A stretch of DNA of 64,000 nucleotides from Diabrotica undecimpunctata (GCF_040954645.1 NC_092809.1:136451914-136515913), one strand, 5' to 3'; shown: positions 1-13,454, numbered from the stretch's first letter. Notes: generated by a model not told the origin, from the letters alone. Program-made: numbers and translations.

Positions 1-80
1 TAAGCGGCTTACATGAAACGGCCACTTGGTAAGAATAACCAACAAAGCAAAACTTTTTCTTTGGAGGTGTCCATATATAG

Positions 81-1140
81 ATGAAGAAGAAGGCGAAGAT
101 AGGAGCGTACATAAAGCAAATAAAATGCAAGAAAGCCTGGCAAAAAGATATCGTAATCAAATCAAATCACCTGGAAATGGCACCAGATGCAATACCACCT
201 AAATATAACTTTGAAAAGCCGTTTACCGTCGTCTTTACAGAAAAGTACGAATGGGAGTCGAATAAAACGAATCTCATAATGGCAGATCAATGCTGATATA
301 CAGACGGCTATAACACCGATGAAGGAGTTGGAGCTGAGGTATACGGAGGGAAAGCAAGGCTAAGCCTATTTAAAAGCATAGGTAATCACTCTACTATCTT
401 CCAATTGGAAATCTTTGCATTAGAAATGTACTTAAAGGAACTAATCACGCATTAAAGGCACTGAAATCAAATGGAATTGACTTCAAATGAGTTTAGAACT
501 GTCCTCTTCAAAATCTGATCGAATCGAAAAGGATAAGTTTAGTCTGGGTACCTGGACATACTGGTATTGAATGGAAAAAGCAGACTTACTTGCTAGGGAC
601 GCAAAAAAAAACATTCATAGGACCAGAACCTATCGCTAGCATAACAACAAGCACAGCCAAAGGAATATTATCGGACTAGGTAGAACGGATGGAACGTAGT
701 CACTGGTATGAACAAGTGGGTCTTAAACACTCGAAAGCTTTTATACATAAACCTTTAAAGAAGAAATTCAAAGATCTACAAGATATAAATAAGAGTAATC
801 TGGGCATTGTGGTAGGTCTCTTTACAGGCCACTATCGTCTCAAGAGGCACATCAACAAAATCAGACAGATAGAAAGTGAGGATTTCAGATTATGCCAGGC
901 TGATGACGAGACGACGGAACACGTTCTGTGCAACAGCTCAGGGCTAGATAGGATGTCTCAATACATTTGAGCATTACCGACTCGAACCCTACGACTTTGT
1001 AGAAGTGTCACCTGAGATCATAATAGACTTAGTTAAAAAGGCTAGGCTAAAGAGACAATTTTAACCTAAGAATGTGCCACAATAGACCTCTAAGGTCGAG
1101 TGGAAGAATGGTTGAGCCCCATCCATAACCTAACTCAGGT
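81..1140 (+). pseudogene. LINE 3' end: RNase H domain and zinc-knuckle tail
   Basis: Degenerate C-terminal part of a non-LTR retrotransposon polyprotein of the Jockey/R1/I group. After a stop near 294 the frame reads YTDG, the first catalytic Asp of RNase H, then GVGAEVYGGKARLSL, then FQLEIFALE with the catalytic Glu, and near 545 VPGHTGIEW, the conserved histidine motif. From 689 to 970 comes the family's C-terminal segment with a Cys/His cluster (C..A..ETTEHVLC). A frame change near 968 restores the last part, SPEIIIDLVKKARLKRQF, ending with TAA at 1062-1064. The tail to about 1140 includes an ACCTAAC-like end. At least three stops or frameshifts make it a fossil. RNase H would degrade the RNA strand during target-primed reverse transcription. 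The 5' two thirds lie outside the window or are lost. Confidence 0.75.
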
Positions 1141-1149
1141 TCGTCTAAG

Positions 1150-1750
1150 TACCTACGGAAAAGTATGGGAAAATAGATGAAGATGCATGCAATAGAATTA
1201 GGGTAGAATTAATGAAGTAGAGAGAAGCCAATGGTGAGTTGTGTGACAGAAAGGCTCCAAAGAAACTGAAAGGAAAGATCTATAAAACTGTCACAAGACT
1301 AGGTATTATGTATGTAACTGAATGTTGGTCTGCTAAAAAAACGAATAACAACAATTACATGTGGTGGGAATTAGAATGCTCATATGAATGAGTGAAGTGA
1401 CAAAAAAATGTTAATAAGAATGGGTATACCAAGGGTGACAGCAATTAGTAACAAAATGAGAAAGCACAGGTAAGGATGGTTCGAGCATGTCGTCAACGTC
1501 GAAACGGTAATCATCCAATACGAAGAATTATTGATTTGCAAGTACCTCGGAAGAGTAGGAGAGGAAGATCAAAGAAAACCTGTGGGAAGACGCTTAGGCA
1601 AGATATGTCGGTATAGGGTATTAATGTTGGTATGCCCAAAAATATAAATTTGTGGAAATATGTAATAAAGAAAACCGATGAAGGGAAAGAGAAACACGAT
1701 ATTATAGCTAAAAAATGTGATATCAAACTCATCTGGTTTCCCGGTTGAAC
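1150..1750 (+). pseudogene. RTE-type LINE, C-terminal fragment
   Basis: Read through several frameshifts, this gives the tail found after the reverse transcriptase in many RTE-type elements: EDACNRIRVELMKWREANG, then LCDRKAPKKLKGKIYKT, YGTECWSAKK, a segment matching MRMLIWMSEVTKKD, and RWFGHV. No RT catalytic motif remains, so it is a 5'-truncated insertion. It sits directly downstream of the previous LINE in the same orientation but belongs to a different lineage, so these are two separate insertions. The minus-strand open frame over 1511-1753 is a shadow. Confidence 0.65.
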
Positions 1751-2434
1751 CACGTTAAATGTGACTACTAAATGTTTCTTAAGACGTATAACTGTCCATG
1801 TATACGTCGATGGTGACGTGGTTAGCTAACGTAGAATTTGAGTGGGAGTTGGGGCGAATATTATTCAATAAGGTGCTGTATTGGAAGATGGACCGGACTT
1901 TTATTATAATGGGGGAGACACCTCGATGTTATGACAATTTGGGCGGTTTTTCTTTCTCATTACGAGGAGTTACATCATTAATTACGTCAACATTTATGTT
2001 GATTATGTCATATTTTTTGACATTTCTATATCAGTTTTGCCACATGTGAAAAATACAACCGTTCCTCGTATAAATATTTAGGTAAGTAAATTATTTTAAA
2101 ATTTCTCGCCTTCCAGATACAAAACTACACAAAAAACTAATGAATATATAAAATTTAATAATATAAGCCCATTCATAAATAACTGCTAATGGAACAACAC
2201 TAATTACATTATTCTTGATAACTACATTTTATTTTCATATAAATATTAAACGTAATTTGAGCATTTAATGATATAATGCAATATGCATGTACACATGGGT
2301 AAATAGTTCATGTTGTTCTGATTACGATTTGACGGAAACCGTTTTTTTTTTATTATTAATATTAAACTTAAATTTAATGTCAAAATTTTAAATTTTAAAA
2401 ACGAAATAATTGTTACTGGAAGTTTTATTAAGAT
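1751..2434. other. AT-rich spacer, no gene recognised
   Basis: An open frame of 83 codons (1798-2049, plus) shows no domain, and its composition follows the surrounding sequence. It may be LINE 3' untranslated sequence. From 2080 onward the DNA is poly-A and poly-T rich with no repeat I can name. Confidence 0.5.
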
Positions 2435-2854
2435 TATACTAGTGGCCAAAATTCTGTAAACTTTACAAAAATTATCGTTTTTTAGCAAGACTCGTCTCAT
2501 GATCATGATTTATATACTTTACCATTACAATTACGTTTTTATTTTATTGTTTTATATTCCTGTATAATATTTTATGTATTTCTCACTCTTTTTTATTAAC
2601 ATCATTATTTAATAAAATATGGAACCAGATTAAAGCGAAACGCCGAAAATCAGAGATTTGTGAATGGCAACATTGGCAATACTGTATTGCGTCAGGGTTT
2701 TGCTAATCAGTCAACAACCCAACTGGAAGCGGTTAGGTGGCCTTTAGTACAGTTTCGTGCAGCTTACAGTGTTTATTAGTGACATCAGGTAGTTGTTACT
2801 AAGGTGATATTGTTTAATTGTCGAAGAGGAATTCATCAGCGTCGATTGTTCAAA

Positions 2855-4935
2855 ATGGCAACCAGAAACCCAAAACGTGTTGACTGGTCGCCAGGAAAGA
2901 GAGCCAAAGCAATTATCGTTCGAGAAGAAGGTTACACTTATCAAGAAATAGCAAACAAATTGGGTGGTGGCGCCACAAAATCAGGTGTAATGAAAGTTTG
3001 CAAACGTGGAACGACAAAATCAGCAAAAAGATCTGGCAGAAAACCCAAATTTAGTCACTACAATGTGCGTAGAATATGCCGACTTTTTTTAGAAGATCGT
3101 CGCAGATCCGCAAAAGATATTAACGGTATTGTCAATTCAACTGGATTACAAATATCGGACCGCACTATCAGAAGAAAGTTGTGTGAAAATGGATTGCGAG
3201 CACGAATTCCTAGAAAGAAGCCGTTCCTGAACAAAAAACAAAGGCAAAAACGCATTGATTAGGCTTTGGTACACAGAGAATGGATAGAAGAACAATGGAG
3301 TAAAGTAACTTGGAGTGATGAAACCAAAATTCCGATCTTTGGGAGTGACGGAGTGAAGTTTATTCACCGCCGACCGGGAGAAGACCTTTTGTGCCAATGT
3401 ACTACGGTCACTATGAAGCATCCTGTGAGTGTCATGGTATGGGCTTGTATGACCACTAATGGAGTTGGACGTTTAGCAGTAATGGAGGGCAATATTAAAG
3501 CAAAAAATTATCAGGCTGCAAGCCAAACTGCTGCCGACTATCAGAGATTTGTTCGAAGGGGATGCCCAACAATGCATCTTTCAGCAGGATGGAGCGCCTT
3601 GTCATACGGCTAAGACTTCCATGGAATGGTTGAGAACCCATGATGTTACTGTTCTGCCTTGGCCAGGAAATAGTCCCGATCTAAATCCAATAGAAAATTT
3701 ATGGTCAAGGCTGAAAGTCTTAGTATCACGCCGAAGCCCAAGCAACAAGAGAGAACTGATAGAAGCCATTATTCAAAACTGATTTAGAGTTATTACACCA
3801 GAAGATTTGGCTCGTCTCGTCAACTCCATGCCTCGCAGAATTCTTCTTCTTCTCATTGCGCCGTCTCCTTTCGAAGGTTGGCGATCCAAATGGCAATTGT
3901 AGTTTTGGAAACTGCTGCGCGAAAGATCTCTGCGGATGAGCGGTCGAACCATCTCCTCAGGTCTTTCAGCCACGAGTTCTGGCGTCTTCCTACTGATCTT
4001 TTGCCCTGTACTTTTCCTTCCAGTATAACTTGAAGTAATTCATATCTTTCGCCTCTCAGCACATGACCCAAGTATTGGATTTTCCTCTCTTTGATTATTC
4101 TTAGTAATTCTTTTTGTTTACACATGCGATGAAGTACCTCAACATTAGTAACTCTTTGTACCCATGGAATCCTCAACATTCGTCTGTATATATACATCTT
4201 AAAGGCATCTATTCTTTTTTCTATTTCGGAGTCCATTCTCCAACTTTCACAGCCATACAGTAAGACAGAAAAAACGTAACATCTGATCATTCGGATTCTA
4301 AGCTGTAGACTAAGGTCTGATCTTGTAAAAAATGTTTTAATGCTCATAAATGTTTTCCTTGCTTGTTCGATTCTTGATAGGATTTCTTTTTTTGGATTAC
4401 ACTGACTATTGATATTTGTTCCCAAATATTTTATGGAATTTACCTGTTCTATTATTTGGCCCTTGGCATACACCTGTACGTTTATTGGTGTCTTTGAAAA
4501 TACTAAAGTTTTAGTTTTGGAAACGTTTATATGTAAACCGAACATTTCGCTGTGGTGAACTACCGCATTTATTATATTTTGTAGTTCTTGTGCGTTGCTT
4601 GCTATTAAGACGGTATCATCAGCATATCTGATGTTGTCTATGCTGATTCCGTTAATCTTAATTCCGCCTTGGACCTAGTCTAATGCTTCTCTGAATATAG
4701 ACTCCGAATACAAATTAAAGAGTAGCGGTGATAAGACGCAACCCTGTCTCACTCCTCGTCGGATTTGTATATCTTCGGATGTTGTGTGCTCTATTTCAAT
4801 TGTTGCCGTTTGGTGCCAGTATAGTTCTGAGATAATTCGCAAGTCTTGTTCGTCAACTCCAGTTGTTCTCAGAATCTCAGTTCTCGCAGAATTGAGTCTG
4901 TCCTAAAAAACAAAGGTTATCCTACCAAATACTAA
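2855..4935 (+). pseudogene. Tc1-like DD34E transposase, broken and interrupted
   Basis: Cut-and-paste transposase of the Tc1 family. The best start is ATG at 2855 (MATRNPKRVDW); an in-frame ATG at 2804 adds 17 residues that do not look like the family. The N-terminal helix-turn-helix region (EEGYTYQEIANKLGG) is followed by GRKPKF. Catalytic residues seen are the first Asp in VTWSDET (near 3315), the second Asp in FQQDGAPCHTA (near 3592), and the Glu in NPIENLW (near 3700). There are 34 residues between the second Asp and the Glu. Damage includes TAG at 3260-3262, a frameshift near 3545, TGA at 3780-3782 where the family has Trp, and the LINE insertion at 3843-4882. Across the insertion the frame resumes as ESVLKNKGYPTKY with TAA at 4933-4935. 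Inactive. Confidence 0.9.
3843..4882 (-). pseudogene. RTE (Bov-B-like) LINE, 5'-truncated, inserted in Tc1
   Basis: Minus-strand reverse transcriptase C-terminal half of an RTE-clade LINE. Reading down from 4882 it gives GVRQGCVLSPLLFNLY, then the catalytic box IRYADDTVLIA near 4620, then the Bov-B-like connection segment (RCYVFSVLLYGCESW, RIDAFKMYIYRRMLRIPW, IQYLGHVLRGERYELLQ, GKRSVGRR, WLKDLRRWF). The 3' end is a short run of AAG triplets (plus strand CTTCTTCTTCT, 3843 on), typical of RTE tails. It is flanked by an 11-bp direct repeat CTCGCAGAATT at 3832-3842 and 4883-4893. The endonuclease domain and RT fingers are missing through 5' truncation. The frame over 3853-4545 is still open for 230 codons. 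Confidence 0.9.
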
Positions 4936-5184
4936 TTTTGTTGATAACTATCATTGTACCATTTTTTTCAATATATCTACTAATAGCAACGGCTGTTGTT
5001 TTATTTATTTTTAAATTTTTAGAGGATTTTCCCCATTAAAATAGATGTTAATTATTAAGTAGAAGCATAAAACGATGTAATAAAATTATAGATAAACTTA
5101 TAAATAACATGTCTTGTGAAAAAGTGGAATGCTGATAACAAAACTAAAATTTTGGAAAAGTTTCCAGAATTTTGGCCACTAGTG

Positions 5185-6714
<1,530 letters not shown>

Positions 6715-8464
6715 TGAATTAACTGAAATGTCATTAATCCGTTCCAGTCCCCAAAAAACACGTTAGTTGTTTTTGTTAAGTGTTTTTAAATAAGAAAAAT
6801 GTATTTAAAAGAAGAAAAATTTATTTATAAGTAACAAAAAATACATACATATTCGGTGAAAACATAAAAAAAAGTGAAGTGCTTACGGAAGCGCTTAATT
6901 TTTGTCAGTGGTCTTTGCTTTTTTTGTCTCACTTTACGGAAATGTGTTATTCAAGTTTCGTTGAACAACGCCGATGCACGACCAGTTGTAACTTTTTGGG
7001 GGTGATTTTTATCCACGAATTTTGCAACTTTCTCCCGCATTCTTAGGATCTCTTTTATATCTCTTGGGGAGACAACGTCTTCCAATTCTGGCACCGCTTC
7101 AAAACCATTTTTTCGTTGAATTACCGTATGTTGCTGCGAATGTAGTTCATCTAACTCCTCGGTTGTCAGCTCCTGAGACTGTTCATCGACAAATTCGTTC
7201 ACATCTCTTTCATTCACCTCCAGACCCGTGGATTTTCCAAGAGAAACAATCTCATCTACCACTGACACTTCGGGTTCCAGTCCTTCGCAGGCCCTTTCAT
7301 CTACAGCCTTAGGCCACAGCTTCTTCTATGCAGAGGTTAAGGTATTTGTTGTAACACCTAGCCAGGCCTGCTCAATAATTCTTAGGTATATTACTATGTT
7401 AAAATGGTCCTTCCAGAACTCTCGAAGGGTAAGGTTTGTGTTCTCCGTCACCGAAAAATGTGCTTGGTATACAACTTCTTAAAATTAGAAATCACTTACT
7501 GATCCATGGGCTGCAAAATAGGAGTGGTGTTGGCTGGTTGGTAGATAATCTTTGTAAACTTAAACTCTTGGAGTAAATCATCTTCGAGATTTGGTGGGTG
7601 AGAAGTGGTATTATCGAGGACAAGAAGGATTTGCATAGGTAGGTTGTTTTTCTGTAGATATTTTTTAACAGAAGGGGCAAACTCCAGGTTTATCCACTCC
7701 TCAAAGAATTTCCTGGTGACCCACGCCTTTGGATTTGCCCTCCAGATAACTGGCAGTTTATCTTTTAAAATCTTATGTGACTAAAAGGCTCTGGGATTTT
7801 CTGAATGGTACACTAGAAGAGGTTTGATTTTACAGTCGCCACTCACATTAACGGATAGTAGTAGAGTTAATCTATCTTTCATAGGTTTGTGACCTGGCAT
7901 CGTCTTCTCCTCTGCCTTTATTTAAGTTCTATTCGGCATCTTTTTCCAGAAAAGCCCTGTCTCGTCACAGTTGAAGACTTGCTGGGGGATGTATCCTTTG
8001 GCTTCTATTAGTTCAGAAAACGTTTTGATGGAAACCTCAGCTGCTTTCACATCCAAACTTGCTGCCTCACCATGCCTGACAACGAAGTAAATGCCGGTCC
8101 TTTTTCTAAAGTTGTCAAACCAGCCCCGACTGGCTTTAAACGAGTCTTCCCATTCATCATTTGTGGAAGTGTGTGGAATCTGCTTCAGCCAATTTTTCGT
8201 AAATCGCTCGTGCCTTCTTACATGTGATGCTTTGTGTTAAAATTCCTCCTTGAAGCTGCTTCTCTGTCACCCACAACATTAGTAGTTTCTCCATCTTTTC
8301 ATGGAGAGAATTTCGGAGCTTAGAAATTATTCTTCGGTTTAAGTACAGTGCATATCATTGATGTGTACAGTACATCCTCACCAAGTCACTCGTACACCTT
8401 GCTCATGTTTTTCAATGATTTCACGTTTTAGTGCAATAGACATCATCTTCTTCTTCGAACCCAT
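6715..8464 (-). pseudogene. Tigger-like (pogo superfamily) transposase
   Basis: Minus-strand relic of a Tigger/TIGD1-like DDE transposase, ATG at 8464 (MGSKKKMMSIALKREIIEKH). Reading down through frameshifts: WLKQIPHTSTNDEWE (CENP-B type DNA-binding half), RGWFDNFRKRTG, QQVFNCDETGLFWKKMP with the first catalytic Asp near 7950, [50 protein letters not shown] with the second Asp near 7620, PANTTPILQPMDQ near 7510, then the acidic C-terminal segment VVDEIVSLGKSTGLEV, open from 7268 and stopping at 6951. The flank at 6715-6760 (minus GGAACGGATTAATGAC) resembles Tigger terminal sequence. Several stops and frameshifts; inactive. The N-terminal helix-turn-helix (8465-8220) is the most damaged part. 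Confidence 0.85.
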
Positions 8465-8539
8465 GGTTGTAAAAATAAATGTAATATTGTAATGTACAAA
8501 ATTATAAATACCTTAGTTTGATTTGTTTTAAAGTTGATT

Positions 8540-10157
8540 ACGAGGTTTTTGGTCACGTTTCTTTTCTTTGCCAGGTTTTCTCTATTTTATTGTGACTCCA
8601 AAAGGTCATTCTTGTAAGGTGATTCAGTGATTATAGCGGTTTTTCCTTTTCTTTTCGTAACACGTGTTCTTACTAGAGTTTTTTTGATATGGGCATGATA
8701 TCGTTTGGAGATGTTACAAACGAAGATGATTTTTTTTCGTTGTTAGTCATCAATGAACCACCAGGCTTTTCATCTTTGCTTTTAACAATTTTTTTTTCAG
8801 GCGTTTTTTTTTCTCGTAAATGTACTTCTTCCCTGTTTATTTCTCAATTTTTGGTAGCATCCTCAGACTCTAAACAAATTTGTTGTATTGGTTTTAGGCC
8901 GAGAAGTGTCTTTTGGTTGGGGGGTTAGAGGGCTGTTCAGATACTGACAAATCCATCTGATAATCAGTCGTTTCAGCTGGAGCAAAATTAGCGTCTGTAA
9001 AAATGTATAGATTCAACGGCCAGATTCCAGTAGGTCTAAACGAATTTATGACAGTTGCATGCTAGTTGCGCTTATAAAGACCTAAACAAATAAACTTGCA
9101 ATTTGAAAGTGGGTCACTACACGCATAGAATGGCACTGTAGCCATTTCTTTACTTCTTTGCTATAATAAGTACTTAGAGGCTTTATAAAACCCACATCTA
9201 AAGGCTGAAGATGATGGGTGCAATGTGGGGAGAAGTATAGTAGTGCAATAACATTTTCATGGGCGAAATCAATCATTCCCATATTCTTCACATGGAAATC
9301 ATGCCCATCCAACAACAAAAACACTTTCTGAAATTTTGGCGCATTAGATCCTTACTTAAAACGGTTCAACCACAGCAGAAATAAATTACTTTGATCCACC
9401 ACAATTTATATCACTCATTCCAAGATCCAGTTGGTGCTTCACCCATTAATTCAGCTTTCGTAAGCTTACATGGAAAAGTAAACGTCGGGTAATGTAGTCT
9501 CTCACAGCATTGAAACATATGACCGTCATTATAATTTTCCCGTGCTCTGCGGAAGTCAAAACCCCTATCTGGCGCTTTCCAGTTGCAGCTAATATTTTAG
9601 AGTGGTTTTTGGAACCGTCAATACCCCTGTTTCGTCGACATATATTTGTCAATAGCTAATTCAAGCAAATTGAAAAACTTCTTAACAGCTAATTTGAATT
9701 TCTGCACTCGTGTAGATGATGTGGCCTCAGGTTTTCTAAGGCTTGAATCTTTATATCTTTTTAAAAAGCCTTGCAGCTAATCAACACCAGCCATGCCATT
9801 CATTACATTAAATTTGTGTGCAATACGATTTTTTTCTGCTAAGTGAAAAGCTAAGGTTCTGAGCTCACAAGAGTTTAGTCCGTAAAATACGCCCGTCTAT
9901 ACATTTAATATAAACCTTCAATTCACTCTCCTGTTCGGGGGTGAAAACAGTTCTGTAATAACCAACTTTTTTTCTACAGAAGTAGAACGATGTAGGTTTA
10001 CTTTGTATGTGGCCACATAACTTTCAAGCGTGGTTTGTGGAACTTCAAAGGTTTGCGATGCTTTTTTGTACCCCATTTGATTCTATATCACGCACTGCTT
10101 TATTTATCGATTCCTCACTCCAGAAATGTTGTTTGGTTTTTCGTACGTTCTAACCAT
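8540..10157 (-). pseudogene. Jerky/CENP-B-like (pogo superfamily) transposase
   Basis: A second pogo-superfamily transposase, clearly different from its Tigger neighbour. ATG at 10157 (MVRTYEKPNN). Segments in order: psq-type helix (GYKKASQTFEVPQTTLESYV), LRTLAFHLAEKNRIAHKFN, LQGFLKRYKDSSLRKPEATS, KILAATGKRQIGVLTSAEHG near 9580, FLLLDGHDFHVKN near 9315 with the second catalytic Asp, FSPHCTHHLQPLDVGFIKPL near 9230, then a C-terminal tail (TGIWP-like motif, FAPAETTDYQMDLS) that seems to reach about 8540. Multiple stops and frameshifts. The upstream flank 10225-10280 (minus GTGGGGCATAGTGAG, a G run, GTAACCGGGACAAAGCGGGC) resembles ends of Jerky-like insect elements. The matching left end was not found. 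Confidence 0.8.
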
Positions 10158-10229
10158 GGTGTCTATAAAAAATATAAGAAAATGTAGGTAGGTAACCAAC
10201 AAGGTAATAAATAGGTAAAACAGAAAAAG

Positions 10230-11364
10230 CCCGCTTTGTCCCGGTTACCCCCCCCCCCTCACTATGCCCCACTTACGAAAAATTGCCAGCTAAACGAATA
10301 TCTAAATGGAATTAGGAAAAAACGAAGAAAATGAGATTTATTCAGGTGTTCCGCGGTGCGGAAACAACCGCGTTTTTTATTATCAAATAAAAAACTTTCT
10401 AGTAAACAATTGGAATAACTTTTAAATAAATATTTAAAAAAAAAATATGTGTACCTTAAGATACATATTTTTATGTAATTTTTGTTATTATTTATGTTTT
10501 GTTTATTTCATTACAAGTTTTTGTAGTTTTTCACAATTGTTTAAATAAATTATTAACCAAATTTAATTTAGATGGTCTCAAATCAATTGTTTTTTCATAA
10601 CCTTTCAAAAAAAAACATCTACTTAATTAGAAAATGCGTATTGAAAAAAATTGAAAATAGCGATTTTCGGTGATTTTTGCTATAAAATCAATATTTAAAC
10701 AATATCGCCGTTATTTTAACTGATGCTTTTGACATAAATCCCCATTTTCATACCAAAACTTTAATGCTTTCAAAGATTCGTTCTAAAAACATAACTTTTT
10801 ATTTTATTTTTTGTTTATTACGCTAAATTAAATTACCGCTAAAATCGCAATATAAACATTAGAATTTAAATTCTCAAAATCATTTGTTCTAGCGAAAAAG
10901 CCCTCCTAAAAAAATTGTTAACAGAAGAAATGACACAAGTTAGTTAATAGAAGAAATGACAAAAATAAATGACCATGGGTCCATCACGTGGTAAGAAAAT
11001 TTAAAAATAAGTAGGTACGAATCTTCAAAGAATGGACAACAAAATATACGAAAAGAAAACGAGATAAGCCCCAGCAAAAATTTGACAGAAATTTTTTATA
11101 TTTATATATACATAGATATACATTTTTTATTACAATTACGGTTCCTGGTACAACCCATATATTCTGATATTTCAATTCGTATTACAAAATTCATACACAT
11201 TTTTTTTAGTTTTTTATGAGCATTATTCAATAAAGTGATGATAGTTATTAAAATAGTTTACGTTCTTTAAGTGGATACAGCACTGTAAAAAACTTATTAT
11301 GTAAGATTTCATAAGATTTATTAACTTCTTCGTAAGATTTCATATTGAAAATGCTTTCATATTA
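10230..11364. other. AT-rich spacer after a C-rich 5' end
   Basis: 10242-10260 holds a run of C residues and GCCCCAC, probably the terminal part of the Jerky-like element. The rest to 11364 is poly-A/poly-T rich with no recognisable feature. The 63-codon frame at 10984-11175 (minus) has no domain. Confidence 0.45.
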
Positions 11365-11800
11365 TTATTTATTAATATGGAAGAAATCGTGAAGGTAATC
11401 GTGTTTTCTCTCTACGACACTGCCAAACCTGCAACCCTTGAGTAAAGCAAACGGCTGCTCGTCGAGGACCCACTGCCGGTAGAACTGTGAGTAATTGATA
11501 ATCGATAGAGGACGAGTCTTGTCCGAAGAGGTGTCATTAGAGGCCCGTTGAAACAATAATATTATACTCTTCTAATCTATATTGTACCTTTTACTTTTTA
11601 TTACAGTTAGCGTTTACTATCTTTTAGATAGAAAAGAAAATGTGTTCATTCACAACATTTTACAAGCAAAAGATGACACGGATATGCATCTAATCTTATA
11701 CAGTTTGTTCATATTCGGTACTTTCTTAATATATTTTGAGAGCCGTTTGATCAGTTATATCGCAATAAATACAATAATTAAAACAATTACTTTATGGTAG
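11365..11800. other. Two unassigned short open frames
   Basis: A 63-codon minus frame (11365-11556) lies in noticeably more GC-rich DNA than its flanks and has ordinary amino-acid composition (YSQFYRQWVLDEQPF); I do not recognise it. A 72-codon plus frame (11582-11800) is hydrophobic and Tyr-rich and could be chance. There is no evidence for splicing or a family, so neither is called as a gene. Confidence 0.25.
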
Positions 11801-11914
11801 AATCATTCAGTCATTTTTTATTATAGTAGAAAACACTGATTGTATCTAAGCAATACAAAGTTCCATACACCTTATAACGGTAATGCAGTAGAAGCAAAAA
11901 GGACAGACTTAAAT

Positions 11915-12365
11915 ATTGAGCAAAAGATCTGGAAGAAGAGCTAGAAAATATTGTTTAGAAATGAAAGCTTCTTTTGATGGGCTCACCAGAAGTGATTTAA
12001 GAAAGTTGACCGCACAATTGGTCTTAATAAATGGCAGTACTCAACTTTAAGAAGAAATAGCTGGTAAACAGTGGACCAATCTATTTGTCAAACAGCGCAA
12101 GACAAAACTCTCAAAAAGAAAGCGAACCAAACCATGTTATAACAGGCCTCTTGGGTTCATTAAGTCAAATACACAGACATTTTATTAACTAAGGGATAAG
12201 TACTATAAGATTTTATTTACTGCTGGCAAAATCTATAACGTAGACAAGAGCAAATTTAGTATGGTGTAGTCTAAAATATCAAATGTTATAGGTATTAAGG
12301 GTAAAAGAGGAGTAAGGTCCTAACTTAACAAGAATGTGGGACCCCTGTAACGATTCTTGCTTGTA
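11915..12365 (+). pseudogene. Jerky-like pogo transposase fragment
   Basis: Plus-strand relic covering the CENP-B-type DNA-binding half of a Jerky-like transposase. Segments seen across frameshifts: FDGLTRSDLRKLTAQLVLIN, then AGKQWTNLFVKQ and NRPLGFIKSNTQTFY, then ILFTAGKIYNVDKSKFSMV, which aligns with the family's YKFTADKIYNVDESGISTV (first catalytic Asp), then VIGIKGKRGV. The catalytic core downstream is missing or unrecognisable. Same broad family as 8540-10157 but opposite strand, so an independent insertion. Confidence 0.6.
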
Positions 12366-12955
12366 ATAATTGTATAATTTTGCAAAATCTGATCCTGGCG
12401 ACAATTTGTGCGTGAAAATAAGATAATCGGCCACAGGTGATCGGGAAGAGATCTGGCTGAAATCAACCCTCCTGTTGGAAAAGACATTCCGTTTCAAAAC
12501 ATCGAACAAGCAACATGTATTAATAATATATTTGTAACATTTATTTTTATTTCATTATTACAAACAATTAAATTTACATTTACACAGAAGTATTACCACA
12601 GTTTTATTTACGGTCTTAAGTTGTTTACTAAAACCACGGGAAGTCCTAATAATATTAACCAATAAGTGACTGGTAGAATTAAAGATCCCGTTTTTCACTG
12701 GCCAGTTCCCAACAGCAAGCAAAATGTGAAATTAGTCTTTGTATGATATAAAGTTAGATAAAAAAAATAACACGTTAATTAAATCTTTCTAAATATCAGT
12801 AAAAAACGTGTCGTGAACATGACAAGGGATGTGTCACAAGTTAGTATAGAGTTTGAACCAAATCAACCATCAATATTTTCGACATATATACATAAAGTCC
12901 TAAATATTTTATGAAAAACCAGTTTAAGATTACTTCATCTCGCAGGTGGGCACTG
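12366..12955. other. AT-rich spacer
   Basis: No feature recognised. The 76-codon minus frame at 12279-12509 overlaps the Jerky-like relic and appears to be a shadow. Confidence 0.4.
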
Positions 12956-12959
12956 CTCT

Positions 12960-13450
12960 AAATCAGATGAGGTCGAATCATTACAGGGTGCCTTAGACCT
13001 ATCCTAGTCTCTAAAATCTGCTCTATCGCAGAGACTAAGAAAGAAAGACAAGCCAAAGACCACCGTCGCCTCTTGCATGATCATGGCGACTGAAACCGAC
13101 TAAATTTACACCACAGCTTCATCATACAAAATTATATAAAACAGCTGGAGACCTCACCAAAAAAACAGAAGAGAGAACTTTGAAGCTGGCACAATCTACA
13201 ACCTCTACTCGACAATAAGTGGGAACTACCTGCCCGATTAAACTTACCTTTTTCTATGTGGAAATCCCTAAACCAGCTGCAGAGTGACGTGACCCGCTGC
13301 AAGTACAATCTGAAAAAGTGAAGCTACGGTGAAGATAATCTGTGTGACTGTATAAAAACTAATCATAATCTGTATCGGAGCGAACAAACCTGTACTTAAG
13401 AAGACCTAAAGGAAGCCATTGAAAGAGCACTGGATGTCAAGGCATTGGAA
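12960..13450 (+). pseudogene. LINE C-terminal Cys/His tail (Jockey/R1-like)
   Basis: Degenerate C-terminal region of a LINE ORF2. The frames give WKSLNQLQSDVTRCKYNLKK near 13260-13320, which matches the family's W-K-SLNRLRSGVGRCK segment, then DNLCDC near 13335 (zinc-knuckle Cys), then CTEEDLKEAIERALDV after one stop near 13400. Frameshifts are frequent. No RT motifs remain. A PLE fragment begins directly at the 3' side. Confidence 0.55.
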
Positions 13451-13454
13451 TCGC

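Larger units (their letters stand above)
2437..5184 (+). mobile_element. Tc1-like DNA transposon with a LINE nested inside
   Basis: Both ends are visible. The left end starts TACTAGTGGCCAAAATTCTG at 2437, and the right end, read inward, is CACTAGTGGCCAAAATTCTG ending at 5184. Similarity between the ends weakens but seems to continue inward for roughly 100 bases. Each end is flanked by the dinucleotide TA (2435-2436 and 5185-5186), the target duplication expected for Tc1/mariner elements. Subtracting the LINE insertion (3843-4882 plus one 11-bp target copy) leaves about 1.7 kb, a normal Tc1 length. The transposase gene runs left to right inside. Confidence 0.9.

Noticed and set aside
7022..7482. 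Plus-strand open frames suggesting a Pro/Ser-rich protein
   Set aside because: They are antisense to the Tigger-like transposase C-terminus, which has clear family motifs.
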